Shown: positions 1 through 9,675, counted from the stretch's first letter. The stretch is 64,000 bases of DNA from CAIWHR01 sp963843595 (GCA_963843595.1 CAWJLG010000007.1:1-64000), one strand, 5' to 3'. Notes: generated by a model not told the origin, from the letters alone. Program-made: numbers and translations.

Positions 1-114
1 ACCCTGGGTAATTTTCAGCGCGCGCTACCTCATGCAATCGGGTTCGGTTGTTCGCGCGCCAACACATATCGGCGATCCGGCGCCTGGGCGATCGCGTGTG
101 ACAGAATCGCCGCC

Positions 115-813
115 ATGGCCCCCGATGACATCACGCGTCAACTCGACAACCCCGTGTGGTCGTGCCTCACTACGCGGCATGCACATCTCGCGCGCGGCGG
201 GGCGCTCGCGCGCCGCTACCCGGCCGCCGTCTCGCCGATCGCGGGTCTGCCGGGCGCCGGGCCGGCGAACGTCGCCGCGCTGGAAACACTGGTCGCGGTG
301 GGCGACGACATGGGAACCGCCGGGCCGTTCGTCCCGGTGCTGCCGGCGAACTGGGAAACGCTGCACGAATCGCGAATCACCCAGATGATCCGCACGGACC
401 GGTTGCCGCTGCCGGAAGCCGGCGCCGAAGCGTCGATTCTCGGTGCCGCCGACGTCGCGGACATGCTGGCACTGGTCGAACTCACCCAACCGGGCCCGTT
501 TCGGTCGCGGACGATCGAGCTCGGAACCTATCTCGGGATTCGTGAAGGCGGGCGGCTGGTGGCGATGGCCGGCGAGCGGATGTGGGTCGGCGACTGCCGC
601 GAGGTGAGCGCCGTCTGCACGCATCCCGACACGCAGGGGCGCGGCTACGCGCGGGCGCTGATGAGCCGGGTGATCAACCGGATGCTGCGCGCGGGTCAGA
701 CCCCGTTCCTGCACGTCGAGAGCGGCAACACGCGGGCGATCGACATCTACCTTGCGCTCGGCTTCGTCCGCCGCGCGGAATTTCCGCTGCTGTACGCAAA
801 GCGGACGGGATAG
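115..813 (+). CDS. GNAT family N-acetyltransferase
   Basis: Predicted 232-residue acetyltransferase that would move an acetyl group from acetyl-CoA to an unknown amine. The C-terminal half carries the GNAT acetyl-CoA loop QGRGYA (residues 174-179), preceded by a beta strand ending CTHPDT, and the late GNAT motif YLALGF near residue 212. The N-terminal 110 residues match no motif I recognise and may be the substrate-selecting part, as in FR47-like GNATs. The ATG at 115 has only a weak ribosome binding site, so the start is uncertain. It stands alone on the plus strand and the substrate cannot be inferred. Confidence 0.85.
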   Translation: MAPDDITRQLDNPVWSCLTTRHAHLARGGALARRYPAAVSPIAGLPGAGPANVAALETLVAVGDDMGTAGPFVPVLPANWETLHESRITQMIRTDRLPLPEAGAEASILGAADVADMLALVELTQPGPFRSRTIELGTYLGIREGGRLVAMAGERMWVGDCREVSAVCTHPDTQGRGYARALMSRVINRMLRAGQTPFLHVESGNTRAIDIYLALGFVRRAEFPLLYAKRTG

Positions 814-946
814 CGCTGCGGCGGTCGGGTAGGCGCGGCCGCGGTTCCGCGTGGACTGGTAATGCGGCGGATTCGCGCTAGACTCCGGCGGATTTGTGTG
901 GCGGGCCACACGCATCGTGCGCGGTGCACAAGCGAGGAGGACAATC

Positions 947-1681
947 ATGGCAACACCGACGGTCGCTCGCGGCAGCTCGTCGGCCGAGCACCGCTTCTAT
1001 GTCGGAATGGCGCTCGCGCTCCTGGCGGCCGTCGTCGTCGGCTTCTCGCGCAGTTTCTTCCTGCGGCCGCTGTTCCCGGACTGGCCGTCGCCGTCCGAGG
1101 CGATTTTCTATGTGCACGGCACGGTGTTCACCGCCTGGATCGTGCTCCTGATCACCCAGGCGACACTTGTCGCGCGTGGACGGACCGACCTGCATCGCAT
1201 GGTCGGTCGCTTCGGCGTCGTGCTGGCCACGGCCATGGTGGTTCTGGGGACGCTCGGGGCGCTGATCGCGGCGAGGCGCACCACCGGTTATGTCGGCGTG
1301 CCCGTTCCCCCGCTGCAGTTCCTCGCCATCCCGCTGTTCGACATGGTCCTGTTCCCGCTGTTCGTGGGGCTCGCCATCGCGCGGCGACACGACACGCAGA
1401 GCCACAAGCGCTGGATGCTGCTCGCGACGGTCGAGCTGATCACCGCGGCGATCGCGCGCTGGCCAGGCGTGCTCGACTACGGCCCGCCGGCCTTCTTCGG
1501 TCTGACCGACCTGTTCCTGGTGCCGCTGGTGATCTGGGATTTGCGCACCCGCGGCCGGCTGCATCCGGTGACCTTGTGGGGTGGCCTGCTGCTCATCGTC
1601 TCGCAGCCCCTGAGGCTCGTCGTTTCGGGCACCGAGGGCTGGCTGGCGTTTGCACGGTGGGCGACCGGGCTGCTCGGCTAG
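947..1681 (+). CDS. Multi-pass inner membrane protein, function unknown
   Basis: A 244-residue hydrophobic protein with about six or seven predicted membrane helices. The start is the ATG at 947, because a strong GAGGAGG Shine-Dalgarno sequence (934-940) lies six bases upstream; an earlier in-frame start lacks one. Visible family-like signatures are FYVHGTVFTAW near residue 50 and GRTDLHRMVG near residue 80, which recur in uncharacterised proteobacterial membrane proteins that I cannot link to a function. It is a single gene, with a 182-base gap to the convergent SnoaL-like gene. Confidence 0.8.
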   Translation: MATPTVARGSSSAEHRFYVGMALALLAAVVVGFSRSFFLRPLFPDWPSPSEAIFYVHGTVFTAWIVLLITQATLVARGRTDLHRMVGRFGVVLATAMVVLGTLGALIAARRTTGYVGVPVPPLQFLAIPLFDMVLFPLFVGLAIARRHDTQSHKRWMLLATVELITAAIARWPGVLDYGPPAFFGLTDLFLVPLVIWDLRTRGRLHPVTLWGGLLLIVSQPLRLVVSGTEGWLAFARWATGLLG

Positions 1682-1863
1682 GGGCCCGCGATGTAGTACC
1701 TGAACGTCGAGGGCCGTCCGCGATGCCACGCCTGCTGCGACCCGGTGCGGCCCGAGACCCTCCGCAGCCCACCGTGGCTCGCCCTCCGCGGGACGCCTTG
1801 GAGTGATCGCGTGCGGCCGACATTCTGCAACACGAAGCGAACGATGTTCGAGCGCCTCTGACG

Positions 1864-2469
1864 TCAGCCGCCGATTGCGTCTCCGGCGAGCCAGGCGCGC
1901 CCCTTCGCGTACAGCGCCCGCACCTCGGGGCCCTTGAGTCCGGGCATGTCGCGTTTCACCGCGTAGCCGATCCTCGTCTGCGCATACGCGAGGTGGCGGT
2001 ATCCCTCGGGAAATTGCGCGAGCAGTGCCTCGTCCAACGGCGGGGCTGCAGCCGGCGGGATCGGGTCGAGCCGGTCCTTCTCGTAGATCGGCTGGCGCAG
2101 CACGATCGCCCAGCGCGCGCTGCGCTGCTCGAAGAAGTCGTAGAAGCGGCCCGTGCACACGATGTCGCACGGCACGCCGTCGACGGTCGCGCGCTGCGAG
2201 ATCGTCATCTTGGTCTGGCTGATCGCGCGCGCGCCGGCGAGGTCGATCGACATGCCGCCGAGGAAGTGGAGAATGCTGACGCCGCGCTCCCAGCCTTCCT
2301 TGCTGACGCGGATGAAGTCGCGTGCAGGTCCCTGGAACCACGTGGCCATCATCACGCCGTCGTCGTGCCAGACCCCTTGGAAGCGGTCCCAGTCGCCGGC
2401 GTCGCGCCACACGGCCCAGTTTTCGACGACGTCGCGGATCCGGAGGCGTTCGAGCATTTCATCGTCCAT
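1864..2469 (-). CDS. SnoaL-like / NTF2-fold protein
   Basis: A 201-residue protein of the NTF2-like superfamily. The opening MDDEMLERLRIRDVVENWAV and the following WDRFQGVWHDDGVM are typical of the first helices of SnoaL_4-type folds found in ring-hydroxylating dioxygenase small subunits, dehydratases and isomerases. The ATG at 2469 is preferred over the longer in-frame start because AGGAA lies six bases upstream. The C-terminal 60 residues extend beyond a minimal 130-residue NTF2 fold. No neighbouring gene reveals the substrate. Confidence 0.8.
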   Translation of the reverse strand: MDDEMLERLRIRDVVENWAVWRDAGDWDRFQGVWHDDGVMMATWFQGPARDFIRVSKEGWERGVSILHFLGGMSIDLAGARAISQTKMTISQRATVDGVPCDIVCTGRFYDFFEQRSARWAIVLRQPIYEKDRLDPIPPAAAPPLDEALLAQFPEGYRHLAYAQTRIGYAVKRDMPGLKGPEVRALYAKGRAWLAGDAIGG

Positions 2470-2669
2470 CGGCAATTCCTGTCGAGAGTGGAAAAATCGG
2501 GTGCCGTCACATGCGCGAGGATGACTGGCTTTCGGCAACGGTGCCAGCGCATTCCGTTCCGCAGCGGCGAACGCATTTCGGACCGATCGATCGGCGGCAC
2601 AATGCGCCGCTTCTTCGCCGAACCTTCGTGGGAGAATGCGATCGATCGCTGCATGCGAAGGGGAGCGCC

Positions 2670-4265
2670 ATGGAGAGGAGCGAGGAGCGGCGGTACGAGG
2701 GCTTGAGCCCGTTCGAGCTCAAGAACAAGCTGGTCGAGCTCGCCAAGCACCGCGGCGAGCGGATGATGCTCAACGCCGGACGCGGCAACCCGAACTGGGT
2801 CGCGCTCGAACCGCGCGCGGCGTTCTTCCTGCTGGGCGAGTTTGCCGTGGCCCAGGCGCGACGAGTTGCGCTCGGCCCCGACTTTGGCGGCCTGCCGAAG
2901 AAGCGCGGCGTTGCCGAGCGCCTGCGCGCCTTCCTCGCCGAACGTGCCGCCGTCCCGGGCAGCGGGCTCCTCGCGCGGGGAATCGAGTATGCGCGGGACG
3001 TGCACGGGTTCGATCCGGATCTCCTCATCGGCGAATGGGTGGACGGTGTCCTCGGCGATCACTATCCGCTGCCCGTCCGGATGCTCACGCACGCGGAAGC
3101 CCTGGTGCGTGCACATCTCGTGGTGGAGCTATTCGGCGGCGATGCCACGCGCGGCCGGTTCGACCTCTTCGCGGTCGAAGGCGCGAGTGCGGGCATCACC
3201 TACGTGTTCCAGTCGCTCGTTCACTCGCGACTCCTCGCGCCGGGCGACACCATCGCAGTTGGGGTGCCGATCTTCACGCCGTATCTCGAGGTGCCGCGCC
3301 TGCCCGAGTACCGCTTCGCGCTGGTGGAGGTCGCGCAGGACGAAAAGGCCGGCTGGAGCTACCCGGCAGCGCAGATCGACAAGCTCTCCGATCCGCGGGT
3401 GAAGGCGTTCCTCGCCGTGAATCCGTCGAACCCCACGGCCGTCGCAATGGATCCGGCGACGGTCGCGCGCATCGGACAGATCGTGCGCGATCGGCCCGAC
3501 CTCATCGTGATCACCGACGACGTCTATGCATCGTTCGTCGACGGCTTCCGGTCGCTCGCCGCGGTGGCCCCGAAGAACACGATCGTCCTCTATTCGTTCT
3601 CGAAATACTGGGGTGCGACCGGTCTGCGGCTTGGCATCGTCGGCCTGCACGAGTCGAATGCCTTCGATGCGCGCCTCGCCGTGGCGTCCGGGGAAGTGCT
3701 GGCGTCGGCCCGCGTCCGCTACGGCGCCGTCTCGACGGTGCCCGAACGGTTCAAGCTCATTGACCGGATGGTGGCCGACAGCCGCGCCATCGGGCTGAAC
3801 CACACGGCCGGGCTGTCCACGCCGCAACAGATTCAGATGACGCTTTTCGCGCTCGACGGCCTGCTCGATGCCGCCGAAGGACGCAAAGGCGTTGCGCGGT
3901 CCATCGTTCGTTCCCGCTTCGAGCGGCTCTATAGGGGCGCGGAGCTCTCGCCTCCCGACGATCCGCTGCTCACGCACTACTACGCGTCGCTCGACATACC
4001 CGCACTTGCGCGGTCGCGTTTCGGGGACGCATTTGCCGACTGGTTGTTGGCGAGCTTCGAGCCGATCGACTTCGTCGTCCGGCTGGCCGAGGAGCGCAGC
4101 ATCGTGCTGCTGGACGGTGGCGGATTCGATGCGCCGAAGATGTCAGTGCGCGTCTCGCTTGCCAACCTGCCCGACGAGGCCTACGAGCCCATCGGCCGGG
4201 GAATCGCCGGCCTGCTCGCCGAATACCATACGCGCTGGCGCGCGGGCCAGGCGGACCGTGGCTGA
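2670..4265 (+). CDS. aspD: Aspartate 4-decarboxylase (PLP-dependent)
   Basis: A 531-residue fold-type I PLP enzyme of the aspartate 4-decarboxylase/aminotransferase family, which converts L-aspartate to L-alanine and CO2. The length fits the family (about 530), clearly longer than ordinary aminotransferases. The PLP lysine lies in YSFSKYWGATGLRLG at residue 312; NPSNPTA and ITDDVY upstream contribute the cofactor aspartate and tyrosine. The N-terminal segment with NAGRGNPNW is characteristic of AspD. The ATG at 2670 is preceded by GAAGGGGA. No aspartate:alanine antiporter gene is adjacent, so a proton-motive aspartate/alanine cycle cannot be claimed from the context. Confidence 0.9.
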   Translation: MERSEERRYEGLSPFELKNKLVELAKHRGERMMLNAGRGNPNWVALEPRAAFFLLGEFAVAQARRVALGPDFGGLPKKRGVAERLRAFLAERAAVPGSGLLARGIEYARDVHGFDPDLLIGEWVDGVLGDHYPLPVRMLTHAEALVRAHLVVELFGGDATRGRFDLFAVEGASAGITYVFQSLVHSRLLAPGDTIAVGVPIFTPYLEVPRLPEYRFALVEVAQDEKAGWSYPAAQIDKLSDPRVKAFLAVNPSNPTAVAMDPATVARIGQIVRDRPDLIVITDDVYASFVDGFRSLAAVAPKNTIVLYSFSKYWGATGLRLGIVGLHESNAFDARLAVASGEVLASARVRYGAVSTVPERFKLIDRMVADSRAIGLNHTAGLSTPQQIQMTLFALDGLLDAAEGRKGVARSIVRSRFERLYRGAELSPPDDPLLTHYYASLDIPALARSRFGDAFADWLLASFEPIDFVVRLAEERSIVLLDGGGFDAPKMSVRVSLANLPDEAYEPIGRGIAGLLAEYHTRWRAGQADRG

Positions 4266-4367
4266 ACATGGCGAAGCCGTGCTCGCGCTTTCCTTGATCG
4301 CGGGCAGGGCCGTCGCCCATGCCCGGTGCGGCGAGGCCGGCCCCTGCATGATTGTCCCGCAATTCCG

Positions 4368-5000
4368 TCAATCGCTGCCTTGGTGCAGCACCAATTGGCG
4401 CGACACCGGATCGTAGCGCAGCGACACGTCCTTCCGGATGCGGATGAGGTCGATCTGGCCGATCTGATCGTCCGGAACGTCGGACAGGTCGATCGCGACG
4501 GGGCGGCCCGTGGGCGTGGTGAGCGCGTTGCGGTCGAACACGAGCCCGCGCTCGAATCCGGTGCCGGCTTGTGCCGAGATCCAGACCGCGATGCTGTTTG
4601 CGTTCATCGGGGTGCCGGGATCGACGCCGCGATCCGCGCGGTTCTTCATCACCGCATTGACGGCGATCTTCGGGTACACGTTGGTGGGCTCCTCATTGAT
4701 CACTGCAGCTTCGACGCCCACCAGAATGGAGCGCGAGCCCGGCAGCGCCCAGGCTTCGGCAGCCGCGCCGAACGCCCACTGATGCACGCCGGGGCCGTTC
4801 TGGGCGGTGAGTTGCGCTGCCACCGTGAAGTCCTGCAGGATTTCGCTCGAACCACCGCTGCGCCGCAGCGATCCCGCAAAGCCCCAGGCGATACCGGGCT
4901 GCGCGGGCTCCCATACCGAAATGAACGACTGCGCTTCTGCACGTGCCGCCGGCAACAGCGCGACCGTGGCGAACAGCACCGAAATCAAGATGCGCTTCAT
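4368..5000 (-). CDS. Exported protein of unknown function
   Basis: A 210-residue protein with a clear Sec signal peptide: MKR, a hydrophobic core of about 15 residues, and a likely cleavage near ARAEAQS around residue 22. The mature part is soluble-looking, with alternating beta-like segments and no cysteine clusters or enzymatic motif that I recognise. The start at 5000 is chosen because AGGAGAG precedes it and the signal peptide begins there; the longer open frame upstream is not signal-like. Probably periplasmic or surface-exposed. Confidence 0.7.
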   Translation of the reverse strand: MKRILISVLFATVALLPAARAEAQSFISVWEPAQPGIAWGFAGSLRRSGGSSEILQDFTVAAQLTAQNGPGVHQWAFGAAAEAWALPGSRSILVGVEAAVINEEPTNVYPKIAVNAVMKNRADRGVDPGTPMNANSIAVWISAQAGTGFERGLVFDRNALTTPTGRPVAIDLSDVPDDQIGQIDLIRIRKDVSLRYDPVSRQLVLHQGSD

Positions 5001-5347
5001 GGGTGGCTCTCCTGAATGCACACGATGGCCAACGTCGGGAGCGGCATCGCGAAGCCGCTCCGCCGCTGCGTCAGGCAAGGACGCGACGGCGACGCGGGCG
5101 GGAAGGGCCGGGCACGCGCGGCCGATGAGGAAAGGGGTGGGGGGCGCATGAAAATGTCCCGCTGTGATCGCAGATCAGTTGCCCGGTGTCGACCGGGATC
5201 GAGGATCTTGCTCAACGGTTCTCATTTGGCGCTCGCGGCGCGGACCACGATTTGCGGTGCATCAACCCGAATGCCGAACCCGGAAGGAGGAGCACGACGT
5301 CATACTTCCCCAACGGGAGGTGAATCACAAGGGGGAAGGGGCGCGCG
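5001..5347. other. Gene-free stretch between exported protein and porB
   Basis: About 350 bases lying upstream of the exported protein gene and downstream of the oxidoreductase beta gene, both on the minus strand. Short open frames exist but none has a ribosome binding site plus recognisable protein features. No terminator-like hairpin with a T-tract was found. It probably holds the promoter of the exported protein gene. Confidence 0.4.
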
Positions 5348-6262
5348 TCATGCCACACCGCCCCAGTACGCGTCCACCTGCGCCTGGATCTCGGCGAGGA
5401 TCCCGTCATTGCGCTGCGGCGCGAAGAGGTGCGCGAAGCGACCCTGGCGCGCGAGGTACTCGTCGACGGGAACGCGCGGGTGCGGGATCTTGGTGTGGAC
5501 CACGGCGCCGTCGACGTATTCCTTCAGCGGGAACATGCCGGTCCTGACCGCGAGCCGGCCGATGTCGACCGTGTCCTGCGGTTCGAAGTCCCAGCCGGTC
5601 GGGCAGGGTGCCAGCGCGTGAATGAGGCGCGGGCCTTTGAGACTCAGCGCTCGCTCGATCTTCTTCGCGAGATCCAGCGGCTCCGCGCCGACTACCGTCG
5701 CGACGTAGGCCGGCCGGTGCGCGGTCCAGATCGCGAAGAGGTCCTTCTTCCAGCGGCGGTAGCCGAGTGTCCCGACATCGGTCGCAGTGCGCGCGGCGTG
5801 CGGCGTCGCGCCCGAGGTCTGCTGCCCGGTGTTGCCGTAGCCCTCGTTGTCGTAGCACAGATAGAGGAAGTCCAGTCCGCGCTCGATCGCCGCGGAAGTC
5901 GCCGACAGCCCCATCCCGAAGGACGAGCCGTCTCCCGCGAGCACCACCGCGGTCATGTCCTCCTCCGGCGCGATGCGCCCCTTGCGGACCAGGATGTCGA
6001 GCGCGTCGCGCACGCCCTGCGCGCCCGCGGGCGCGGAGGCCATCGAGGTGTACATCCAGCCGCCGCGGAAGGGCGTGAACGGGTACGTCGAGAGCAGCGT
6101 CATGCATCCCGCGGCATTCACGAACACCGACTTCCCGCCGATCAGGTCATAGATCTGGTGGAGCGCCTCGAGCCCGCCGCAGCCGGCGCACATCGCGGTC
6201 CCCGTGCCGAGCAGATGCGTGGAAGGCAGATCCTTCATGCTCCTGATCAGAGCCTCGCTCAT
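5348..6262 (-). CDS. porB: 2-oxoacid:ferredoxin oxidoreductase, beta (TPP) subunit
   Basis: A 304-residue thiamine-diphosphate subunit of a pyruvate/2-ketoisovalerate-type ferredoxin oxidoreductase, which decarboxylates a 2-oxoacid and forms an acyl-CoA. Visible signatures: CAGCGG near residue 25 (cluster ligands), the TPP/Mg motif beginning GDGSS near residue 110, the following YDNEGYGNTG, and CPTGW near residue 220 (a conserved cysteine of this family). The ATG at 6262 follows a GGAGGG Shine-Dalgarno sequence. It is the last gene of a minus-strand operon gdh, porG/D, porA, porB. The substrate is unknown; the neighbouring amino-acid dehydrogenase suggests an amino-acid-derived 2-oxoacid. Confidence 0.88.
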   Translation of the reverse strand: MSEALIRSMKDLPSTHLLGTGTAMCAGCGGLEALHQIYDLIGGKSVFVNAAGCMTLLSTYPFTPFRGGWMYTSMASAPAGAQGVRDALDILVRKGRIAPEEDMTAVVLAGDGSSFGMGLSATSAAIERGLDFLYLCYDNEGYGNTGQQTSGATPHAARTATDVGTLGYRRWKKDLFAIWTAHRPAYVATVVGAEPLDLAKKIERALSLKGPRLIHALAPCPTGWDFEPQDTVDIGRLAVRTGMFPLKEYVDGAVVHTKIPHPRVPVDEYLARQGRFAHLFAPQRNDGILAEIQAQVDAYWGGVA

Positions 6263-6333
6263 GGGTCCCTCCTTGGCGCTGCGCGCCGTCCCCCCGAGGG
6301 GGACCCATTCGCGCTTGGGGCGGCCCGGCACGC

Positions 6334-7578
6334 TCATGGGCGCCCTCCGATCTCGCGGCGCTCGGCACCCGCGATCGCCTGGAGCTTGCGCAGCTCGCGC
6401 AACTCGCCTGCGGTATAGAGGAGTCGCGGCCCGGGCGCGACGCCCTCGTCGGCCGCCTGACGTGCAACTTTTGCCATCTCGTAGAACTCTTCGGGCGCAA
6501 TGTCGCGCCCGCCGAGCGCGCCGATGAACGACACGAGCAGCGGCGCACCCGGGCGTCCGTACAGCGCCGAGGCGAGTTCGGCATACAGCACGCCGCCCTT
6601 GCCCATCGACAGGTTCTGATCGACCACGATCACGGCGCGTTTGCCGAGCACCCGTTGCCGCAGCGCGTCCTCCGGGTACGGACGCAGCAGGCGCGGCCGC
6701 ACCAGTCCGATTTTCCAACCCGCCTCGCGCAGACGGTCGACCGCGTCCTTCGCCTTGGTCGCGAACGAGCCGATCATGAAAAACACGATCTCGGCGTCCT
6801 CGGCGCGATAGTCCTCGACCGCCGGCCAGCGCCGGCCGAAGGCCTCGGCGAAGGCGTCGGCGGCCTCTTCGTAGGCCGGCAACGCCGCGAGCGCGGCAAG
6901 GTGCGCCTCGTAGCGAAAGTACGAATACGGTGCGCCCCCGAGCACCGCGACCGCCTGGCTGATCGGGCGGGACGCGCGGAACTCGATGTCGTGCGCGCGG
7001 AATGGCGGCAGGAAGCGGCGCACCGCGTCGGGACCCGGCAGCAGGACCGGCTCGCGGGTGAAGGAGAGATAGAAGCCATCCTCGTTCACGATCACCGGGA
7101 GCCGCACGCGCGGGTCCTCGCCCAGCCGGTATGCGATGAGAATGCTGTCGAGCACCTCCTGGCACGTCGCGCAGTGGATCTGCAGGAATCCGGCGTCGCG
7201 CGCGCCGAGGACGTCGGTGTGGTCGGGTTCGAGGGTGACCGGTGTCGCGAGCGCGCGCGAGACGTTCACCAGCACGAACGGCGCCCGCCAGCCGGCCACC
7301 GTGTAGATCATTTCCATGCCGTACAGCAGCCCCTGGCTGGAGGTGGCGGTGAACACCCGCACGCCCGTTGCCGCCGCCGCCGCTGCGGCCGTAATCATCG
7401 AGTGCTCGGACTCGAGCGTGACGACCTTCGCGTCCATCTCGCCGTGCTCGCACCAGCGCGCGAGCGTCTCGATGATCTCGGTCTGCGGCGTGATCGGGAA
7501 CGCCGGAACGTAATCGGCCTCGGCGAGCCGAGCGCCCCACGCCGCGGCGCCGTTGCCGGTGAGGAGCACGCGGTTCAT
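6334..7578 (-). CDS. porA: 2-oxoacid:ferredoxin oxidoreductase, alpha subunit
   Basis: A 414-residue alpha subunit containing the pyrimidine-binding domain of a 2-oxoacid:ferredoxin oxidoreductase. FPITPQTEI near residue 28 is the family hallmark, followed by VTLESEHSM and by the transketolase-like C-terminal domain with VVDQNLSMGKGG near residue 315. The start codon overlaps the stop of the gamma/delta gene (ATG at 7578, upstream stop at 7575), which indicates translational coupling. It pairs with the beta subunit 71 bases downstream. The length is normal for the family. Confidence 0.88.
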   Translation of the reverse strand: MNRVLLTGNGAAAWGARLAEADYVPAFPITPQTEIIETLARWCEHGEMDAKVVTLESEHSMITAAAAAAATGVRVFTATSSQGLLYGMEMIYTVAGWRAPFVLVNVSRALATPVTLEPDHTDVLGARDAGFLQIHCATCQEVLDSILIAYRLGEDPRVRLPVIVNEDGFYLSFTREPVLLPGPDAVRRFLPPFRAHDIEFRASRPISQAVAVLGGAPYSYFRYEAHLAALAALPAYEEAADAFAEAFGRRWPAVEDYRAEDAEIVFFMIGSFATKAKDAVDRLREAGWKIGLVRPRLLRPYPEDALRQRVLGKRAVIVVDQNLSMGKGGVLYAELASALYGRPGAPLLVSFIGALGGRDIAPEEFYEMAKVARQAADEGVAPGPRLLYTAGELRELRKLQAIAGAERREIGGRP

Positions 7579-8502
7579 CGGGCAACCTCCGACTTCGCCG
7601 CGCCCACGGGAACCGCGCGAATCGCATGTGGAGGGCACACGGCGACACACACCAGGCAGCCCTTGCAATGATCGAGATCGATGCGCGGGGTGTGGTCGGG
7701 CTCGACCTTGATCGCGCCGTCGGGGCAGAGGGTGCTGCAGATCCACGAGCAACGGTTGCAGCGCTCGTAGTCGATCACCGGCGTGTGCGTGCGCCACGTG
7801 CCGGTGTTCGCAAGTTCGCTGGTGAGCGCGGCGCGAATGTCCGGCGCCGCCACGGCAGCGTCCTCGAGGGGCAGCTCGACCCATTCCGGCGCGCGGTAGC
7901 TTTGCGCGCCGATTTCGGCGCCGGCCTTGACCAAGCCGGCATGCGGCGCCATCGCGTCGAAGGCTGCGAGCGCGTGCTCGAGGCCGGTGACGAGTGCTGC
8001 GGACCCTAACTTCGCGAGCTCTTCCTGCAGCGCGCGCGCGAGGGTCTCGCGCCGGATGACCCCCACGAGTCGTGCCGCCGCGCCGGCACAGCTCGCGCCG
8101 ACGTGCGGAACCTCGCCGCGGTCGGTCGCCTGCGTGGCAACCGGCAGCGTGAGCACCGGCCCGGGCACGTTGAGACGGTGCTGCCATATCTCCGGCGGAA
8201 GGGCACTGCAGATCAGCAGGACGGTGCGTTCCGAGACCGCCCTGCAGCACGCCTGCGGCCGGGACCGGCACGAGCGTCTCGTCGGCGACGATCGCGAGGT
8301 CCGGACGGGTGATCACGCCGCGCTCCATGATCGGCGCGTGAGCCGCCCGGACGTAGGCGAAGATCGGCGCGCCGCGCCGTTCCGCGCCGTAACGCGGCGC
8401 GTCCTGGACCTCGTAGCCTTCGCGGAAGAAGGCCGTGCCGAGAACCTGGCTTGCCGTTTTCACGCCCTGGCCGCCACGGCCATGGAAGCGGATGCGGTAC
8501 AT
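7575..8502 (-). CDS. porG: 2-oxoacid:ferredoxin oxidoreductase, fused gamma-delta subunit (frame broken)
   Basis: A gamma domain (GRGGQG near residue 9, then RYGAERRGAP) joined to a C-terminal two-cluster ferredoxin delta domain. The ferredoxin part has two four-cysteine sets, one beginning CNRCSWIC and one beginning CKGCLVCVAVCP. The open frame is broken by one extra base at about 8236-8241: removing one C or G restores a continuous product reading QGVSERTVLL across the site, about 308 residues long. The N-terminal frame begins at the ATG at 8502. Everything else in the reading frame is conserved, so a sequencing error is likely. It supplies the electron-transfer part of the complex with porA and porB. 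Confidence 0.8.
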
Positions 8503-8520
8503 GCGCGCGCCCTCGTGCGC

Positions 8521-9675
8521 TCACATGATGCGGAAGCGCCGCGTCGCCATCGCCGCTCGCACGCGCTCGGTGGCAAGCGCGATCGCCGCATCGCGCGGCA
8601 GCATCCGTTGCTGTTTCGCGACGGCGAGCACCGCTTCGGTGTTCGCGCGGACCTTCTCTTCGATCGCCTGGAATGCCGCCGTCTGCGTCGCGCCGGCATA
8701 CTCCATCGCCGCGCAGATCACGCCGCCCGCGTTCGCGATGAAGTCGGGCACGACGAGGACGCCCCGGTCGTGCAGGATCCTTTCCGCACCCGGGGTGAAT
8801 GGGATATTGGCGCCCTGGAGCACGAGCTTCGTCTTGAGCCGGCTGACGTTGTCCTCGCGGACCACGTCGGGACGGGCGGCGGGAATCCAGACGTCGCACT
8901 CGACGTCGAGCACGCGCTCGCGCTCGATCTTGCGGCCGTCCGGATAGTCACCGACCGGCCGGCCGTCAGCCTTCAGGCGTGCGAGCGCCGCCACGTCGAT
9001 GCCCCGCTCATTGACGATCGCGCCCTGCGAGTCGGAGGCCGCGACGAGGACCGCACCGCGTGTCGCGAGAAACCGCGCCGCGTGGCGGCCGACCGCGCCG
9101 AAACCCTGGATCGCCACGCGCGCGCCGTCGAGCGCAAGACCCAGATGGCGCGCGGCGACGTCGGCGGCGTGGAGGAGGCCCCAGCCGGTCGCGCCGATCT
9201 CGTCGAGCGGGATGCCGCCCAGCGCGGCGGGCAATCCGACTGCACGCCCGATCTCGTCCTGCACCCACGCCATGCAGGTCTCGTCGGTCCCCATGTCGGG
9301 TCCGAAGATGTAGTCGCGCTCGTTGGCGAGCGCGTGCGCGAACGCGCGGATCAGCCGCTCCTTGTGCTCGCGCGGCATGCGCGGATCGCCCCACAGCACC
9401 GACTTCCCGCCGCCGTGCGCGAGGCCGGCCGCGGAATTCTTCATCGTCATCGCACGCGCGAGACGGAAGCATTCCTCGGTGGAAACGTCCGTTGCCATGC
9501 GCAGCCCGCCGATCGACGGGCCGCGCGCGACGTTGTCCACGACCAGTACCGCCTTCAGCCCGAGCCCGGGCTCGTGGACGTGGATGACCTTGGCGGGGCC
9601 GAGTTCATCGCCGAACGGGAAGACATCCGCCACCGCAGCCTCCGCTGCATCGGGGGTACCTGAATGAGCATGCAC
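8521..9675 (-). CDS. Glu/Leu/Phe/Val-type amino-acid dehydrogenase
   Basis: A 384-residue NAD(P)-dependent amino-acid dehydrogenase that interconverts an L-amino acid and its 2-oxoacid plus ammonia. LAHGGGKSVL near residue 87 holds the substrate lysine, GPDMGTDE follows near residue 125, and the Rossmann motif GFGAVG lies near residue 195. GGGKSV in place of the GGGKGG typical of glutamate dehydrogenases points toward the branched-chain/phenylalanine dehydrogenase side, so substrate specificity is open. The start is a GTG at 9675. It is the first gene of the por operon; a perfect FNR-type box is centred 46 bases upstream of the start codon. Confidence 0.85.
   Translation of the reverse strand: MHAHSGTPDAAEAAVADVFPFGDELGPAKVIHVHEPGLGLKAVLVVDNVARGPSIGGLRMATDVSTEECFRLARAMTMKNSAAGLAHGGGKSVLWGDPRMPREHKERLIRAFAHALANERDYIFGPDMGTDETCMAWVQDEIGRAVGLPAALGGIPLDEIGATGWGLLHAADVAARHLGLALDGARVAIQGFGAVGRHAARFLATRGAVLVAASDSQGAIVNERGIDVAALARLKADGRPVGDYPDGRKIERERVLDVECDVWIPAARPDVVREDNVSRLKTKLVLQGANIPFTPGAERILHDRGVLVVPDFIANAGGVICAAMEYAGATQTAAFQAIEEKVRANTEAVLAVAKQQRMLPRDAAIALATERVRAAMATRRFRIM

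Noticed and set aside
5348..7648. A 766-codon open frame spanning porB and upstream
   Set aside because: Only the last 304 codons are porB; the upstream part translates porA sequence in the wrong frame, with no family similarity.
8230..8245. Programmed frameshifting in porG
   Set aside because: No slippery heptamer with downstream structure is evident, and the same kind of shift recurs in unrelated genes, so an error is the simpler explanation.
7927..9663. A long plus-strand frame opposite gdh and porG
   Set aside because: It is a shadow of conserved minus-strand genes, arginine-rich and with no domain signature; long antisense frames are expected at this GC content.
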